A stretch of DNA of 64,000 nt from Flavobacterium ginsenosidimutans (lineage in GTDB: Bacteria; Bacteroidota; Bacteroidia; Flavobacteriales; Flavobacteriaceae), in contig NZ_QJRJ01000079.1 of assembly GCF_003254625.1 (NCBI RefSeq), positions 310,001 to 374,000 on the forward strand, written 5' to 3'. Each line of letters starts with the position of its first letter. The first letter of the stretch is position 1. Made by a program: the position numbers and the translations under genes. The notes under the pieces are model-generated. The model was not told the origin of the DNA and did not search any database. It saw only the letters and a program-made list of their open reading frames with translations. This document shows, one piece after another, positions 1 to 9,229 of the stretch.

Positions 1-265
1 GCAAACGCAAATAACTACTAAAATCTCCTCCAATTCCAGAGATATCTGCTTGACCATCTCCATCGTTACCTCCAACATACAAACCTGCATATAATTTCGC
101 TAAGACTTGTTTATATGATGCTGGATCTTGAAAGAACTGCTCTGATAAAAATTCATCATCATCAGTCGGAGTAACATTCAAGTCGCTCGTACATGAAGTA
201 AGCGTCATATTCAATCCTAAAACAAGTAGGAAAAAATAAGATATATATTTAAATGATATTTTCAT
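1..265 (-). CDS. susD: RagB/SusD-family outer-membrane lipoprotein, 5' part only
   Basis: This is the N-terminal part of a SusD-type surface lipoprotein; the rest lies beyond the window start. SusD proteins cap the SusC porin and bind glycan at the cell surface, here probably starch or malto-oligosaccharide. About 88 residues are visible. A hydrophobic signal segment ends in a lipobox (LTSC, Cys25), followed by TSDLNVTPTDDDEF and a SusD-like stretch FLSEQFFQDPASYKQ. The start at 263-265 gives a complete lipoprotein signal. It lies 35 bp downstream of susC on the same strand, so the two are almost certainly co-transcribed. The substrate is inferred from neighbouring maltose and starch genes. 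Confidence 0.9.
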   Translation of the reverse strand, partial: MKISFKYISYFFLLVLGLNMTLTSCTSDLNVTPTDDDEFLSEQFFQDPASYKQVLAKLYAGLYVGGNDGDGQADISGIGGDFSSYLRL

Positions 266-300
266 TTTATGTTTTTTTAAATTTGTTTTTCAAAAATCTA

Positions 301-3276
301 CTAGAAGCTTGCATTTACACCAAACAAGAAAGTTCTAGCTCTTGGATATACATTGTTATCAATTCCATTGAATCTCTCTGGATCTAAACCATTGTATTTT
401 GTTAATACAAATACATTCTGAACTCCCGCTGTAAATCTTAAAGAAGCAGCTTTTAATAAATTTTTATCGAAAGTATAACCCAAAGTAATGTTGTCTAATT
501 TGATAAAAGAAGCATCTTTAATGTAGTAATTAGACAAATAACGTTGTGTGCCATTATCTTCATATCTAAAACCTGTATTTAAATAATCAACACTAACATT
601 AGATAAGTCAGTATCTCTTCTTAACGCGGCATCAGAATATCCTAAGTTTGAGCTTACGTTATCGAAAATATAATTTCCTAAACTTGCTCTCCAGTTCATT
701 GTGAAATCAAACTTTTTATAATTCAAAGTAGAAAACAAACCAAAAGTGTAATCTGCGGCAGGTTTATGGAATCTGTAACGATCTGAAGCATCAATTTTTC
801 CGTCACCATTTCTATCTACATAAGCACCTGCAATAGGCTTTTTATTTGCATCATATAATTGCTCATATACTAAGAATGATCTTGGAGCATAACCTACTGA
901 GTTAACTTGTATTTGATTTCCTGAACCTCCTGCAATATTATCACCTGTTAAATAACCTTGGAAACCAGGAACTGTTACTCCTAAATCATCAATTTTTTGG
1001 TCGATATAAGTAGTATTAAAAGCAACATTCCATGTTAATTTATCATTCTTAATAACATCTGATTGAATGCTAAACTCAACTCCTTTTGTTCTTACGCTAC
1101 CAATATTATATGTTCCAGAGTTTCTAATATTTGCTCCATCTGGCACCACTACATCTGCTAATAAATCACTAGATTTTTTATCAAAGTAGTTTACTGATCC
1201 TGTAATTCTATCATTTAAGAATCCGAAATCGATACCAATGTTCATCTCTGCCAATTCTTCCCACTTAATATTTTCGTTATAACCTTCAGGTCTTGCAGTA
1301 GAATAAATCTGACCTCCAAAAATATACTGAGTATTAATTGTACCTAATGTTACTCTTTTCAAGTAATCATATGCTGCAGATATATCTTGCTGACCAGTTG
1401 TTCCATAACCAAATCTTAATTTAAGACTTGATAATGTTTGGTTGTCTTTTAAAAATGCTTCTTCTGCAACATTCCATGCTAAAGCAACTCCACCAAAATC
1501 TCCCCATCTGTATTTCTCAGAAAAACGAGAACTTCCGTCTCTTCTGTAATTTATGGTTGCCAAATATCTACTGTCATATCCTAAATTAACACGACCGAAA
1601 TAAGATTGTAAATTAATATCTGGACTTGTATTAACATCTTCATTAGGATTTGGCTGTCTTAACTCTCCAGATTGATATCTTTCTCTTTGAAATAATTGGT
1701 AGTTGTAACCAGCTGTAGCATCAACTTTAAATTTACCTAAATCTTTTGTATAATTAAAGTAAGCATTTAAGTTTTTGTTCTGAAGCATATCTGTGTACTT
1801 AGAATAGTTTCCATAGTTCACATAATCAGGACCATTAAATGGTTTTGGCTGATAACCTAAAATACTTTCAGTACTTACTGTAGTATTTCCGTTACTGTCA
1901 AATCTATCGATACCAGCTTCAACAACAGCTCTTAAATCTTCAAAGAAGTGAAATTTGTAATCCAATCTAACATTCCCCCATTTTCTAGTCGAAGTAGCTC
2001 TTCTGTTATCTTGATTTAATCTTGCGACAGGGTTTCTTGCTGGTAATAATGGTACATTTCCATTAGCTTCTAACCATTCAAAATATCCTCCATAACGAGA
2101 TCCTTCTTCATAAACTGATTGTGTTGGATCAAATCCAATAGCACTTCCAATAACAGCATTTTCATCTTGAAATTGATTTTTTCCAAAAGCTAAGTTTCCA
2201 CTAATATCAATTTTCAAATGATTATCAAACAACACAGGGTTTAACGATATCGATGTCGTAGTTCTTTCAAAAGAAGTGTTTCTTAAGATTCCAGGATTAT
2301 CAACATTTCCAACAGATAAACGTACAGGTAATTTATCAAACAAAGCCCCACTAACAGAGATGTTATTATTAGTTGTTAAAGCCGTATGGAATATTTCGTC
2401 CTGCCAATTTGTATTTGCTGTTCCTAACAATGCTTTTTGAGCAGCAGAACCTTTTTCGTTAACTAACGCACGAAATTGATCTGCATTTAATACATCAACT
2501 TGATTAGCAACTGTATTAATACCAACTTGAGAGCTAAAATTAACTTTTACTCCACCTTTTGATCCTTTTTTAGTAGTAATAACAATTACACCACTTGCAG
2601 CACGAGATCCATAAATCGCTGCAGCAGAAGCATCTTTCAATACTGTAAAAGACTCAATGTCATTTGGATCAATTGTAGACAAAATACTTGTTGCTCCACT
2701 AGGAACATCATTTGTTAATGGAAGCCCATCTAATACAATTAAAGGCTCATTTGATGCACTTAATGAAGATCCTCCACGAATTCTAATATCAGCTTTAGCA
2801 CCTGGAGCTCCTCCTCCTACTACATTCACACCAGCAATACGTCCGCTGATCAAAGTTTCTGGAGTTACGTTAATTCCCTTATTAAATTCTTTTGCTGAAA
2901 TTTGAGAAACAGATCCTGTTGCATCTTTTTTCTTAACAGTACCATAACCAACTTGTACTACAACTTCCTTAAGTTGATTAGTATCTTCTTCTAAAGAAAT
3001 GTTAAGTGTTTTTTGACCAGTGTACTCAATTGTTTCTGTTCTGTATCCAATAAAAGAAACAACGATTTTGTTACCGTTTTTAACATTTGACAGCTGGTAA
3101 TTTCCATCAAATCCAGTTGATGCACCGTTTGGAGCACCTTGTACATTTACATTTACTCCTGGTATTGGTTGACCTGTTGTTTTGTCAACAACAATCCCTT
3201 TTAAAGTGTTCTGAGCCAACACACTAAAAGGCAACAATAGGAATAAAAATAACAACTTTTTGTAAATTGTTTTCAT
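301..3276 (-). CDS. susC: SusC/RagA-family TonB-linked outer-membrane receptor
   Basis: A 991-residue TonB-dependent outer-membrane transporter that would import malto-oligosaccharides together with SusD. A signal peptide (about residues 1-21, ending VLAQ) is followed by a carboxypeptidase-regulatory-like domain (about 24-100, LKGIVVDKTTGQPIPGVNV). Next come a TonB-box-like segment (EVVVQVGYG), a plug domain (about 115-235, with GGSSLSASNEPLIVLDG) and a long beta-barrel ending in the C-terminal Phe typical of outer-membrane proteins. Its length is normal for SusC. It is divergent from the LacI-type regulator, with a Bacteroidota promoter in the gap. Assignment to starch/maltose rests on context. 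Confidence 0.93.
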   Translation of the reverse strand: MKTIYKKLLFLFLLLPFSVLAQNTLKGIVVDKTTGQPIPGVNVNVQGAPNGASTGFDGNYQLSNVKNGNKIVVSFIGYRTETIEYTGQKTLNISLEEDTNQLKEVVVQVGYGTVKKKDATGSVSQISAKEFNKGINVTPETLISGRIAGVNVVGGGAPGAKADIRIRGGSSLSASNEPLIVLDGLPLTNDVPSGATSILSTIDPNDIESFTVLKDASAAAIYGSRAASGVIVITTKKGSKGGVKVNFSSQVGINTVANQVDVLNADQFRALVNEKGSAAQKALLGTANTNWQDEIFHTALTTNNNISVSGALFDKLPVRLSVGNVDNPGILRNTSFERTTTSISLNPVLFDNHLKIDISGNLAFGKNQFQDENAVIGSAIGFDPTQSVYEEGSRYGGYFEWLEANGNVPLLPARNPVARLNQDNRRATSTRKWGNVRLDYKFHFFEDLRAVVEAGIDRFDSNGNTTVSTESILGYQPKPFNGPDYVNYGNYSKYTDMLQNKNLNAYFNYTKDLGKFKVDATAGYNYQLFQRERYQSGELRQPNPNEDVNTSPDINLQSYFGRVNLGYDSRYLATINYRRDGSSRFSEKYRWGDFGGVALAWNVAEEAFLKDNQTLSSLKLRFGYGTTGQQDISAAYDYLKRVTLGTINTQYIFGGQIYSTARPEGYNENIKWEELAEMNIGIDFGFLNDRITGSVNYFDKKSSDLLADVVVPDGANIRNSGTYNIGSVRTKGVEFSIQSDVIKNDKLTWNVAFNTTYIDQKIDDLGVTVPGFQGYLTGDNIAGGSGNQIQVNSVGYAPRSFLVYEQLYDANKKPIAGAYVDRNGDGKIDASDRYRFHKPAADYTFGLFSTLNYKKFDFTMNWRASLGNYIFDNVSSNLGYSDAALRRDTDLSNVSVDYLNTGFRYEDNGTQRYLSNYYIKDASFIKLDNITLGYTFDKNLLKAASLRFTAGVQNVFVLTKYNGLDPERFNGIDNNVYPRARTFLFGVNASF

Positions 3277-3342
3277 ACTTTTTGTTTAAATTAGTTTTGA
3301 GTTTTTGAATGTTAGTTAAGTTTTTAATTTTACTTCGAATTT

Positions 3343-3371
3343 CAAAATTATGAATTTATTAACACGAACAA
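3343..3371 (-). promoter_or_regulatory. Bacteroidota-type promoter for susC-susD
   Basis: On the minus strand a -33 TTG (3369-3371) is followed after 18 nt by TAATTTTG (3343-3350), an exact match to TAnnTTTG. It lies about 65 bp upstream of the susC start, leaving a leader of roughly 60 nt. Confidence 0.6.
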
Positions 3372-3451
3372 CCTGAAGCAATTTTTATTGGTTTACGAAA
3401 ACGTGGTAGTGTTGAAAACTTTCTATATTTTGTAATCTTTTAGCGTTAAAA

Positions 3452-3482
3452 TTGTCAATTATAAAAATTTCAGATATCTTTA
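3452..3482 (+). promoter_or_regulatory. Possible promoter for the LacI-type regulator
   Basis: TTG (3452-3454), a 20-nt spacer and TATCTTTA (3475-3482) resemble the Bacteroidota consensus with the last base changed. It sits 30 bp before the regulator start. This is a weaker match than the opposing susC promoter. Confidence 0.35.
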
Positions 3483-3512
3483 TTATTAATTAGATTTTTT
3501 TCAATTAACCCC

Positions 3513-4544
3513 ATGAAACGTAAAATAACCTTAAAACAGATTGCAAAGGAACTTGATGTCTCTATATCAACTGTCTCAAAATCACTGCGAAATAGTCTCG
3601 AAATTGGCGAAGAAACACGACTAAAAGTGCAGGCTTTTGCAAAGTTTTACAACTACAAACCAAACAATATTGCTCTTAGTTTAAAAAACCGAAAAACGAA
3701 GAGTATTGGAATTATTATTCCCGAAATTGTACATTACTTTTTCTCTACTGTAATCAACGGAATTGAACAGGTAGCAAACGAATATGGATATAGCGTAGTC
3801 ATTTGTGTATCTGATGATTCTTTTGATAAAGAAGTCCTAAATATGGAGATGTTGGCCAACGGAAGCATTGACGGTTTTATCATGTCTCTTTCTAAAGAAA
3901 CGCAGTATAAAGGCGACTTCCATCACATTACAGAAGTTATAAATCAAGGAATGCCCGTAGTCATGTTTGACCGAGTTACGAATGACATTTTATGTGATAA
4001 AGTTATTATTGATGATAAAGCTGCTGCATACGAAGCTGTTCAAAGTTTAATTGACAACGGACGTAAAAAGATCGCTTTGGTAACTACAGTAGATTATGTA
4101 AGCGTTGGAAAACTTAGAACTGATGGCTATGAGAAAGCACTTTTGGACAACGGAATTGCTTTCAGCGAAGATTTAATAATTAAAATTGAAGATGTAGATA
4201 CTTGTGAAATAACTATTTCTGAGCTTCTCCATGCAAGAGCTTTTGATGCTGTTTTTGCTGTAAATGAGCTTTTTGCTGTTACAATTATCAAAACAGCAAA
4301 TAAAATGGGACTAAAAGTTCCTGAAGATTTAGCCGTAATTGCATTTACTGATGGAATTATTTCCAAATATTCAACTCCAACCATTACAACAGTAAGTCAA
4401 AGTGGCGAAAAAATGGGTAGTAAAGCTGCCAAAATGCTTATTGAAAGGCTTGAAGCCGAAGAAGATGATGACGAAGAGCATACCGAAAATTACACAACAG
4501 AAGTCATAGAAACCCATTTAATAAAAAGAGAATCTACTGACTAA
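3513..4544 (+). CDS. LacI-family transcriptional regulator of the maltose/starch genes
   Basis: A 343-residue LacI/GalR-type regulator. The N-terminal helix-turn-helix with hinge covers residues 1-60 (ITLKQIAKELDVSISTVSKS, then KPNNIALSLK). It is followed by a periplasmic-binding-protein-like effector domain (IGIIIPEIVHYFFSTVINGI, LIDNGRKKIALVT, PEDLAVIAFTD). The C-terminus has an acidic tail (EAEEDDDEEH). It sits between divergent susC and the maltose catabolic genes, so it probably controls both arms in response to maltose or a derivative. An AAGCGCTT palindrome before the transporter gene is a candidate operator. The effector is inferred; family membership is clear. Confidence 0.9.
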   Translation: MKRKITLKQIAKELDVSISTVSKSLRNSLEIGEETRLKVQAFAKFYNYKPNNIALSLKNRKTKSIGIIIPEIVHYFFSTVINGIEQVANEYGYSVVICVSDDSFDKEVLNMEMLANGSIDGFIMSLSKETQYKGDFHHITEVINQGMPVVMFDRVTNDILCDKVIIDDKAAAYEAVQSLIDNGRKKIALVTTVDYVSVGKLRTDGYEKALLDNGIAFSEDLIIKIEDVDTCEITISELLHARAFDAVFAVNELFAVTIIKTANKMGLKVPEDLAVIAFTDGIISKYSTPTITTVSQSGEKMGSKAAKMLIERLEAEEDDDEEHTENYTTEVIETHLIKRESTD

Positions 4545-4567
4545 AAATCTTAAAATCAATACTTTCT

Positions 4568-4597
4568 AAAGCCATAAAAAATATTTATGGCTTTTTT
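4568..4597 (+). terminator. Rho-independent terminator after the LacI-type gene
   Basis: An 11-bp inverted repeat (AAAGCCATAAA and TTTATGGCTTT) with a short A/T loop is followed by a T run. It separates the regulator from the transporter operon. Confidence 0.7.
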
Positions 4598-4677
4598 ATT
4601 AGCATAAATAAAAAAATAATTAATACTTTTACGCCCGTCAAGGCTTTTACTTTTACTTCGAAAAAACAGTAAGTTTT

Positions 4678-4696
4678 GATAAGCAAAGCGCTTATC
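4678..4696 (+). promoter_or_regulatory. Candidate LacI-family operator before the maltose transporter
   Basis: GATAAGC and GCTTATC form a 7-bp inverted repeat. Inside it lies the perfect palindrome AAGCGCTT (4686-4693) with a central CG, as is common in LacI-family operators. A promoter-like TAAGTTTTG (4670-4678) lies immediately upstream, so a bound repressor would cover the transcription start. A second, A/T-rich inverted repeat (4694-4721, ATCGT to ACGAT) abuts the start codon and could fold over the ribosome entry site. Confidence 0.5.
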
Positions 4697-4722
4697 GTAT
4701 AATTAATTTTTTAATTACGATA

Positions 4723-6078
4723 ATGGAAAAGCGTAAATTAAGTTTCTGGGAAATCTGGAATATGAGTTTCGGTTTCTTAGGAATACAAATGGGGTTTGCA
4801 CTTCAGAATGCAAATGCCAGTAGAATTCTTCAAATTTTTGGTGCCGACGTACATGAACTTTCTTGGTTCTGGATTATTGCTCCTCTTATGGGATTAATAG
4901 TGCAGCCAATAATTGGTCATTACAGTGATAAAACTTGGGGAAGATTCGGCAGACGAAAACCTTTCTTTTTGGTTGGCGCTATTTTAGCTTCGGTAGGATT
5001 AATTTTAATGCCGCAGGCTAATATTTTCATTTCTATTTTGCCAGCTTTATGGGTTGGAGCTGGAATGTTAATGATCATGGATGCTTCTTTCAATATTGCC
5101 ATGGAGCCGTTTCGCGCGCTTGTTGGTGATAATTTAAGAACAGATCAGCGTACTGCAGGATTCAGTATTCAAACTTCATTAATTGGTTTTGGAGCCGTAA
5201 TTGGTTCAGCATTGCCATATGTTTTAACGAAGTACTTTCACATTTCAAACAGCACAGTTCCAGGAAGTGTACCTTTAAATCTGACTTTGTCATTTATAAT
5301 TGGAGCCGCAGTTTTAATTGGTTCTATTTTAGTAACCTTATTCACAACCAAAGAATACTCACCAGAAGAATTGGCAAAATTTGAAGATCCGCAAAATGAC
5401 GTGGTTTCTGATTCTGAGGAAAAATCAAAAATTACAGACATCTTTACCGATTTTGCAAAAATGCCAACAACAATGCGCCAGTTAAGCTGGGTGCAGTTTT
5501 TTTCTTGGTTTGGTTTATTCGGAATGTGGGTTTTTACCACTCCAGCAATTGCACATCATATTTACAAACTGCCATTAAATGACACTTCAAGCCAACAATA
5601 TCAAGATGCTGGAGACTGGGTCGGAATTCTTTTTGGTGTTTATAACTTAGTTTCGGCTATTGTCGCTTTGTTTTTCTTGCCATATATCGCAAAAAAAATC
5701 GGGCGAAAAGCAACACATTCACTTTCATTGGTTATTGGAGGAATTGGTTTAATATCAATTTATTTCATGCCAAATGAAGACTGGGTTGTATTGCCAATGG
5801 TTTTAATTGGAGTTGCTTGGGCAAGTATTTTGGCAATGCCTTATGCAATCCTTGCAGGATCTATTACACCTAAAAAAATGGGTGTTTACATGGGAATTTT
5901 TAATTTCTTTGTCGTTATCCCACAAATCGTAAATGCATTAATTGGAGGTCCAATTGTAAAATATCTTTACAACGGAGATGCCATTTATGCTCTAGTCACA
6001 AGTGGAGTTAGTTTTTTAATCGCCGCTGCTTTAGTTTCTAAAGTAAAAGATGTAGACGACTTTACTCAAAAATCATAA
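4723..6078 (+). CDS. MFS transporter, probable maltose permease (MalT-like)
   Basis: A 451-residue inner-membrane carrier of the major facilitator superfamily with about 12 hydrophobic segments. The N-terminus (SFGFLGIQMGFALQNANASR) and the loop HYSDKTWGRFGRRKPFF resemble the GPH/SLC45-like sugar:cation symporters that Bacteroidota place in maltose loci. It should carry maltose from periplasm to cytoplasm, where the downstream phosphorylase acts. It is the first gene of the rightward operon, 24 bp before beta-phosphoglucomutase. A LacI-type operator candidate lies directly upstream. The substrate is inferred from context; the fold assignment is firm. Confidence 0.88.
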   Translation: MEKRKLSFWEIWNMSFGFLGIQMGFALQNANASRILQIFGADVHELSWFWIIAPLMGLIVQPIIGHYSDKTWGRFGRRKPFFLVGAILASVGLILMPQANIFISILPALWVGAGMLMIMDASFNIAMEPFRALVGDNLRTDQRTAGFSIQTSLIGFGAVIGSALPYVLTKYFHISNSTVPGSVPLNLTLSFIIGAAVLIGSILVTLFTTKEYSPEELAKFEDPQNDVVSDSEEKSKITDIFTDFAKMPTTMRQLSWVQFFSWFGLFGMWVFTTPAIAHHIYKLPLNDTSSQQYQDAGDWVGILFGVYNLVSAIVALFFLPYIAKKIGRKATHSLSLVIGGIGLISIYFMPNEDWVVLPMVLIGVAWASILAMPYAILAGSITPKKMGVYMGIFNFFVVIPQIVNALIGGPIVKYLYNGDAIYALVTSGVSFLIAAALVSKVKDVDDFTQKS

Positions 6079-6102
6079 TTTAAGAATAATTTTTCCCTCA
6101 CA

Positions 6103-6756
6103 ATGAACAAAAAGGCATTTATATTCGACCTTGACGGCGTAATTGTAGACACCGCTAAATACCACTTTTTGGCCTGGCAGAAAATCGCTCAGTCATTAAA
6201 TATAAATTTTACACACGAAGACAACGAACTTTTAAAAGGTGTTAGCCGAGTTCGTTCATTAGACATTATACTTGGATTAGGCAATGTCCAAGCTTCTCAA
6301 GAAGACAAAGACAAATGGCTAATTCAAAAAAATGAAGATTATTTATCTTATCTAGTTGACATGGATGAAAGTGAGATTCTTCCAGGAGTTTTAAAAGTGC
6401 TACAACTATTGAAAGATTTAAATCAAGGAATTGCATTGGGTTCTGCCAGCAAAAATGCAAGACCAATTCTAGAAAAAACTGGGATCCTATCTTACTTCGA
6501 TGTTATTGTTGACGGAAACGATGTCAGCAATGCAAAACCAGATCCGGAAGTTTTCTTAAAAGCGGCTCAATTATTAAATATTGATCCAAAAAATTCAATT
6601 GTATTTGAAGATTCTGTTGCTGGAATTCAGGCAGCAAATATTGCAGAAATGGTAAGTGTTGGAATTGGTGAGGAAACAATTTTACATGAAGCTGATCATA
6701 TTTTTAAAGATTTTACCCAAATCACACCAGGCTTTATTGAGAAACTAATTGGATAA
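6103..6756 (+). CDS. pgmB: Beta-phosphoglucomutase
   Basis: A 217-residue cytoplasmic HAD enzyme that converts beta-glucose 1-phosphate to glucose 6-phosphate. The nucleophile motif FDLDGVIVD (residues 8-16) is complete. It is followed by the cap region with the LLKGVSRVRSLD segment usual in this family, GSASKNARPIL (HAD motif II) and VFEDSVAGIQAA (motif IV). Its place between the maltose carrier and the GH65 phosphorylase gives the route: maltose plus phosphate to glucose and beta-glucose 1-phosphate, then glucose 6-phosphate. Length and motifs fit beta-phosphoglucomutase better than a general HAD phosphatase. Confidence 0.92.
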   Translation: MNKKAFIFDLDGVIVDTAKYHFLAWQKIAQSLNINFTHEDNELLKGVSRVRSLDIILGLGNVQASQEDKDKWLIQKNEDYLSYLVDMDESEILPGVLKVLQLLKDLNQGIALGSASKNARPILEKTGILSYFDVIVDGNDVSNAKPDPEVFLKAAQLLNIDPKNSIVFEDSVAGIQAANIAEMVSVGIGEETILHEADHIFKDFTQITPGFIEKLIG

Positions 6757-6874
6757 TTAGAAAATATGTCAATGAGAAAATTAATCTCATCGACAAATAT
6801 TCTAATGCTAATTACTCAAATGAATGTAAAAAAGTTAATAAGAACCAAGGCAATTATCTAATTATCAAATTGCC
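6756..6874. repeat. Intergenic palindromic word repeats between pgmB and the GH65 gene
   Basis: Two inverted repeats fill this spacer. The first is a long imperfect hairpin (arms 6756-6777 and 6785-6806, ATTAGAA to TTCTAAT). The second pairs GGCAATT (6849-6855) with AATTGCC (6868-6874). Neither is followed by a clear T run, so they are more likely RNA-processing or dispersed-repeat structures than strong terminators. Confidence 0.5.
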
Positions 6875-6897
6875 ATATTTTCTAATATGAAGAAAAA

Positions 6898-9201
6898 ATG
6901 AATCAAGATTATATAAAACCAGACAATTGGTCCATTATCGAAGAAGGATTTGATGTCGAAAGAGTAAAATCGTCTGAAAGTCTTTTTAGTATCGGAAACG
7001 GTGCTATGGGACAACGTGCGAATTTTGAAGAAAGATATTCTGGCGAGACTTTTCAAGGAAGTTATATCGCAGGAATTTATTATCCAGATAAAACAAAAGT
7101 GGGCTGGTGGAAAAACGGTTATCCGAAATATTTCGCTAAAGTTTTGAATGCTCCAAACTGGATTGGAATTGATATTGAAATCAATGAAGAAAATTTTGAC
7201 TTAAACAATTGTACCGAAGTTAGAAATTTCCGTAGAGAATTGAATATGAAAGAAGGATGGTACAATCGTTCTTTTGAAGCTGTTCTTCAAAACGGAACTG
7301 AAATCGCAGTAAACATTCGTCGTTTTCTTTCATTAGATTTAGACGAAGCTGGGATCATAAAATATGATATTATACCTTTAAACAAAGATGCAAAAATCGT
7401 TTACAAACCGTATATCGATGCTGGTGTAACTAATGAAGATGCAAACTGGGAAGAAAAATTCTGGGAACCGCTTGAAGTTAAAAAAGGAACAAACGAAGCT
7501 TTTGTAACTGCTCAAACTTTCAAAACGCATTTCAAGGTTACAACTTTTATGCACAATACGATTTTAGCAAACGGAGAAAATGCAAATATTTCACCTTCAA
7601 CAATTGATTCAACGGTAGATAAAGTTCAGTACACTTACGGAACAATTATTGCAAAAGGACAAACCTCAACAATTCAAAAAATTGGCGGTTATACGGTTTC
7701 TTTAAACCACGAAAATACTTTGGCTGGAGCCGAAAAAGTAATAAAATCTGCTGTTGCTTTAGGATATGATACTTTGCTTCAAAATCAAATTGAGGCTTGG
7801 GCAAAAATCTGGGAAATGTCAGATATTACTATTGAAGGCGATGTAAAAGCACAACAAGGAATTCGTTTCAACATCTTCCAATTGAATCAAACCTATTCAG
7901 GAAAAGATTCTCGTTTAAACATTGGTCCAAAAGGTTTTACAGGAGAAAAATACGGCGGATCAACTTATTGGGATACTGAGGCATATTGTATTCCTTTTTA
8001 TATGGCGACAAAAGATCAGCAGGTTGCAAGAAACTTGTTGACTTACCGTTACAATCAATTGGATAAAGCAATTGAAAATGCTAAAGATAATTTAGGTTTC
8101 AAAAACGGTGCAGCTTTATACCCAATGGTTACCATGAATGGTGAAGAATGCCATAACGAATGGGAAATCACACACGAAGAAATCCACCGAAATGGTGCGA
8201 TTGCTTTTGCGATTTATAACTATAACCGCTACACGGGAGATTACTCTTATATTCCAGAAAAAGGATTAGAAGTTTTAATCGGAATTGCGCGTTTCTGGCA
8301 CCAGAGAGCTTCTTTCTCTAAAGATAAAAATCAGTACGTAATTTTGGGAGTTACAGGACCAAACGAATACGAAAATAACATCAACAATAATTTCTACACC
8401 AATTATATTGCAAAATGGTGTATTGATTTTGCTTCAGAACAAATCGAAAAAGTAGCATCAGAATATCCTGCAGATCACAAAAGGGTTTTGGATAAAGTAA
8501 ATCTTTCTGTAGAAGAAATCAAAGAATGGAAAAAAGTTGCTGACGATATGTACTTCCCTATTTCTAAAGAACTTGGGATTTATTTACAGCAAGACGGTTT
8601 CTTAGACAAAGATTTAGTTCCTGTAAAAGATTTAGATCGTTCACAGCGTCCAATTAACCAAAAATGGTCTTGGGATCGCGTTTTACGTTCGCCTTACATC
8701 AAACAAGCCGACGTTTTACAAGGTTTCTATTTCTTCGAAGATCATTTTTCGAAAGAGGAATTAAAACGCAATTTTGAATTTTATGAATCATTTACGGTTC
8801 ACGAAAGTTCACTTTCTCCTTGCGTACACTCGATTCAAGCTGCTGCATTAGATAAAATGGATATGGCCTATACTTTTTATTTAAGAACTTCTCGTTTGGA
8901 TTTGGATGATTATAATAAAGAAGTGGAAGAAGGTTGTCATATCACGTCAATGGCTGGAACATGGATGAGTATTGTAGAAGGTTTTGGAGGAATGCGTGTT
9001 AAAAATGACCAGCTTCATTTCTCTCCAAAAATTCCAAAAGAATGGAAAGGTTATTCTTTTAAAATTAATTTCAGAAACCAAATTCTTAAAGTAGCTGTAA
9101 ATCACAATGAAACAACTTTTACTGTAGATGGCGATCAAGATTTAACAATTGTAGTTAATGGAAATCCTATAATTGCAAGTAAATTTGTACAAATAAATTA
9201 A
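6898..9201 (+). CDS. GH65 maltose phosphorylase
   Basis: A 767-residue cytoplasmic glycoside hydrolase family 65 enzyme. It would phosphorolyse maltose to glucose and beta-glucose 1-phosphate. The catalytic-acid region HNEWEITHEEIHRN lies at about residues 419-432 in the (alpha/alpha)6 barrel, and the phosphate-binding loop TSMAGTW lies at about 683-689. The N-terminal super-sandwich domain begins YIKPDNWSIIEEGF, and there is no signal peptide. Length is typical. The preceding pgmB makes maltose the most likely substrate, although kojibiose and trehalose phosphorylases share the fold. The gene is followed after 28 bp by susB. Confidence 0.9.
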   Translation: MNQDYIKPDNWSIIEEGFDVERVKSSESLFSIGNGAMGQRANFEERYSGETFQGSYIAGIYYPDKTKVGWWKNGYPKYFAKVLNAPNWIGIDIEINEENFDLNNCTEVRNFRRELNMKEGWYNRSFEAVLQNGTEIAVNIRRFLSLDLDEAGIIKYDIIPLNKDAKIVYKPYIDAGVTNEDANWEEKFWEPLEVKKGTNEAFVTAQTFKTHFKVTTFMHNTILANGENANISPSTIDSTVDKVQYTYGTIIAKGQTSTIQKIGGYTVSLNHENTLAGAEKVIKSAVALGYDTLLQNQIEAWAKIWEMSDITIEGDVKAQQGIRFNIFQLNQTYSGKDSRLNIGPKGFTGEKYGGSTYWDTEAYCIPFYMATKDQQVARNLLTYRYNQLDKAIENAKDNLGFKNGAALYPMVTMNGEECHNEWEITHEEIHRNGAIAFAIYNYNRYTGDYSYIPEKGLEVLIGIARFWHQRASFSKDKNQYVILGVTGPNEYENNINNNFYTNYIAKWCIDFASEQIEKVASEYPADHKRVLDKVNLSVEEIKEWKKVADDMYFPISKELGIYLQQDGFLDKDLVPVKDLDRSQRPINQKWSWDRVLRSPYIKQADVLQGFYFFEDHFSKEELKRNFEFYESFTVHESSLSPCVHSIQAAALDKMDMAYTFYLRTSRLDLDDYNKEVEEGCHITSMAGTWMSIVEGFGGMRVKNDQLHFSPKIPKEWKGYSFKINFRNQILKVAVNHNETTFTVDGDQDLTIVVNGNPIIASKFVQIN

Positions 9202-9229
9202 ATTACAATACACTTAAAAACTAAAAAAC

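Noticed and set aside
2657..2905. An 82-codon plus-strand frame inside susC
   Set aside because: It lies opposite the conserved plug domain of susC and has no independent support.
3391..3406. A LacI-type operator upstream of the susC promoter (AAAACGTGG)
   Set aside because: The half-sites do not match well enough to call a palindrome.
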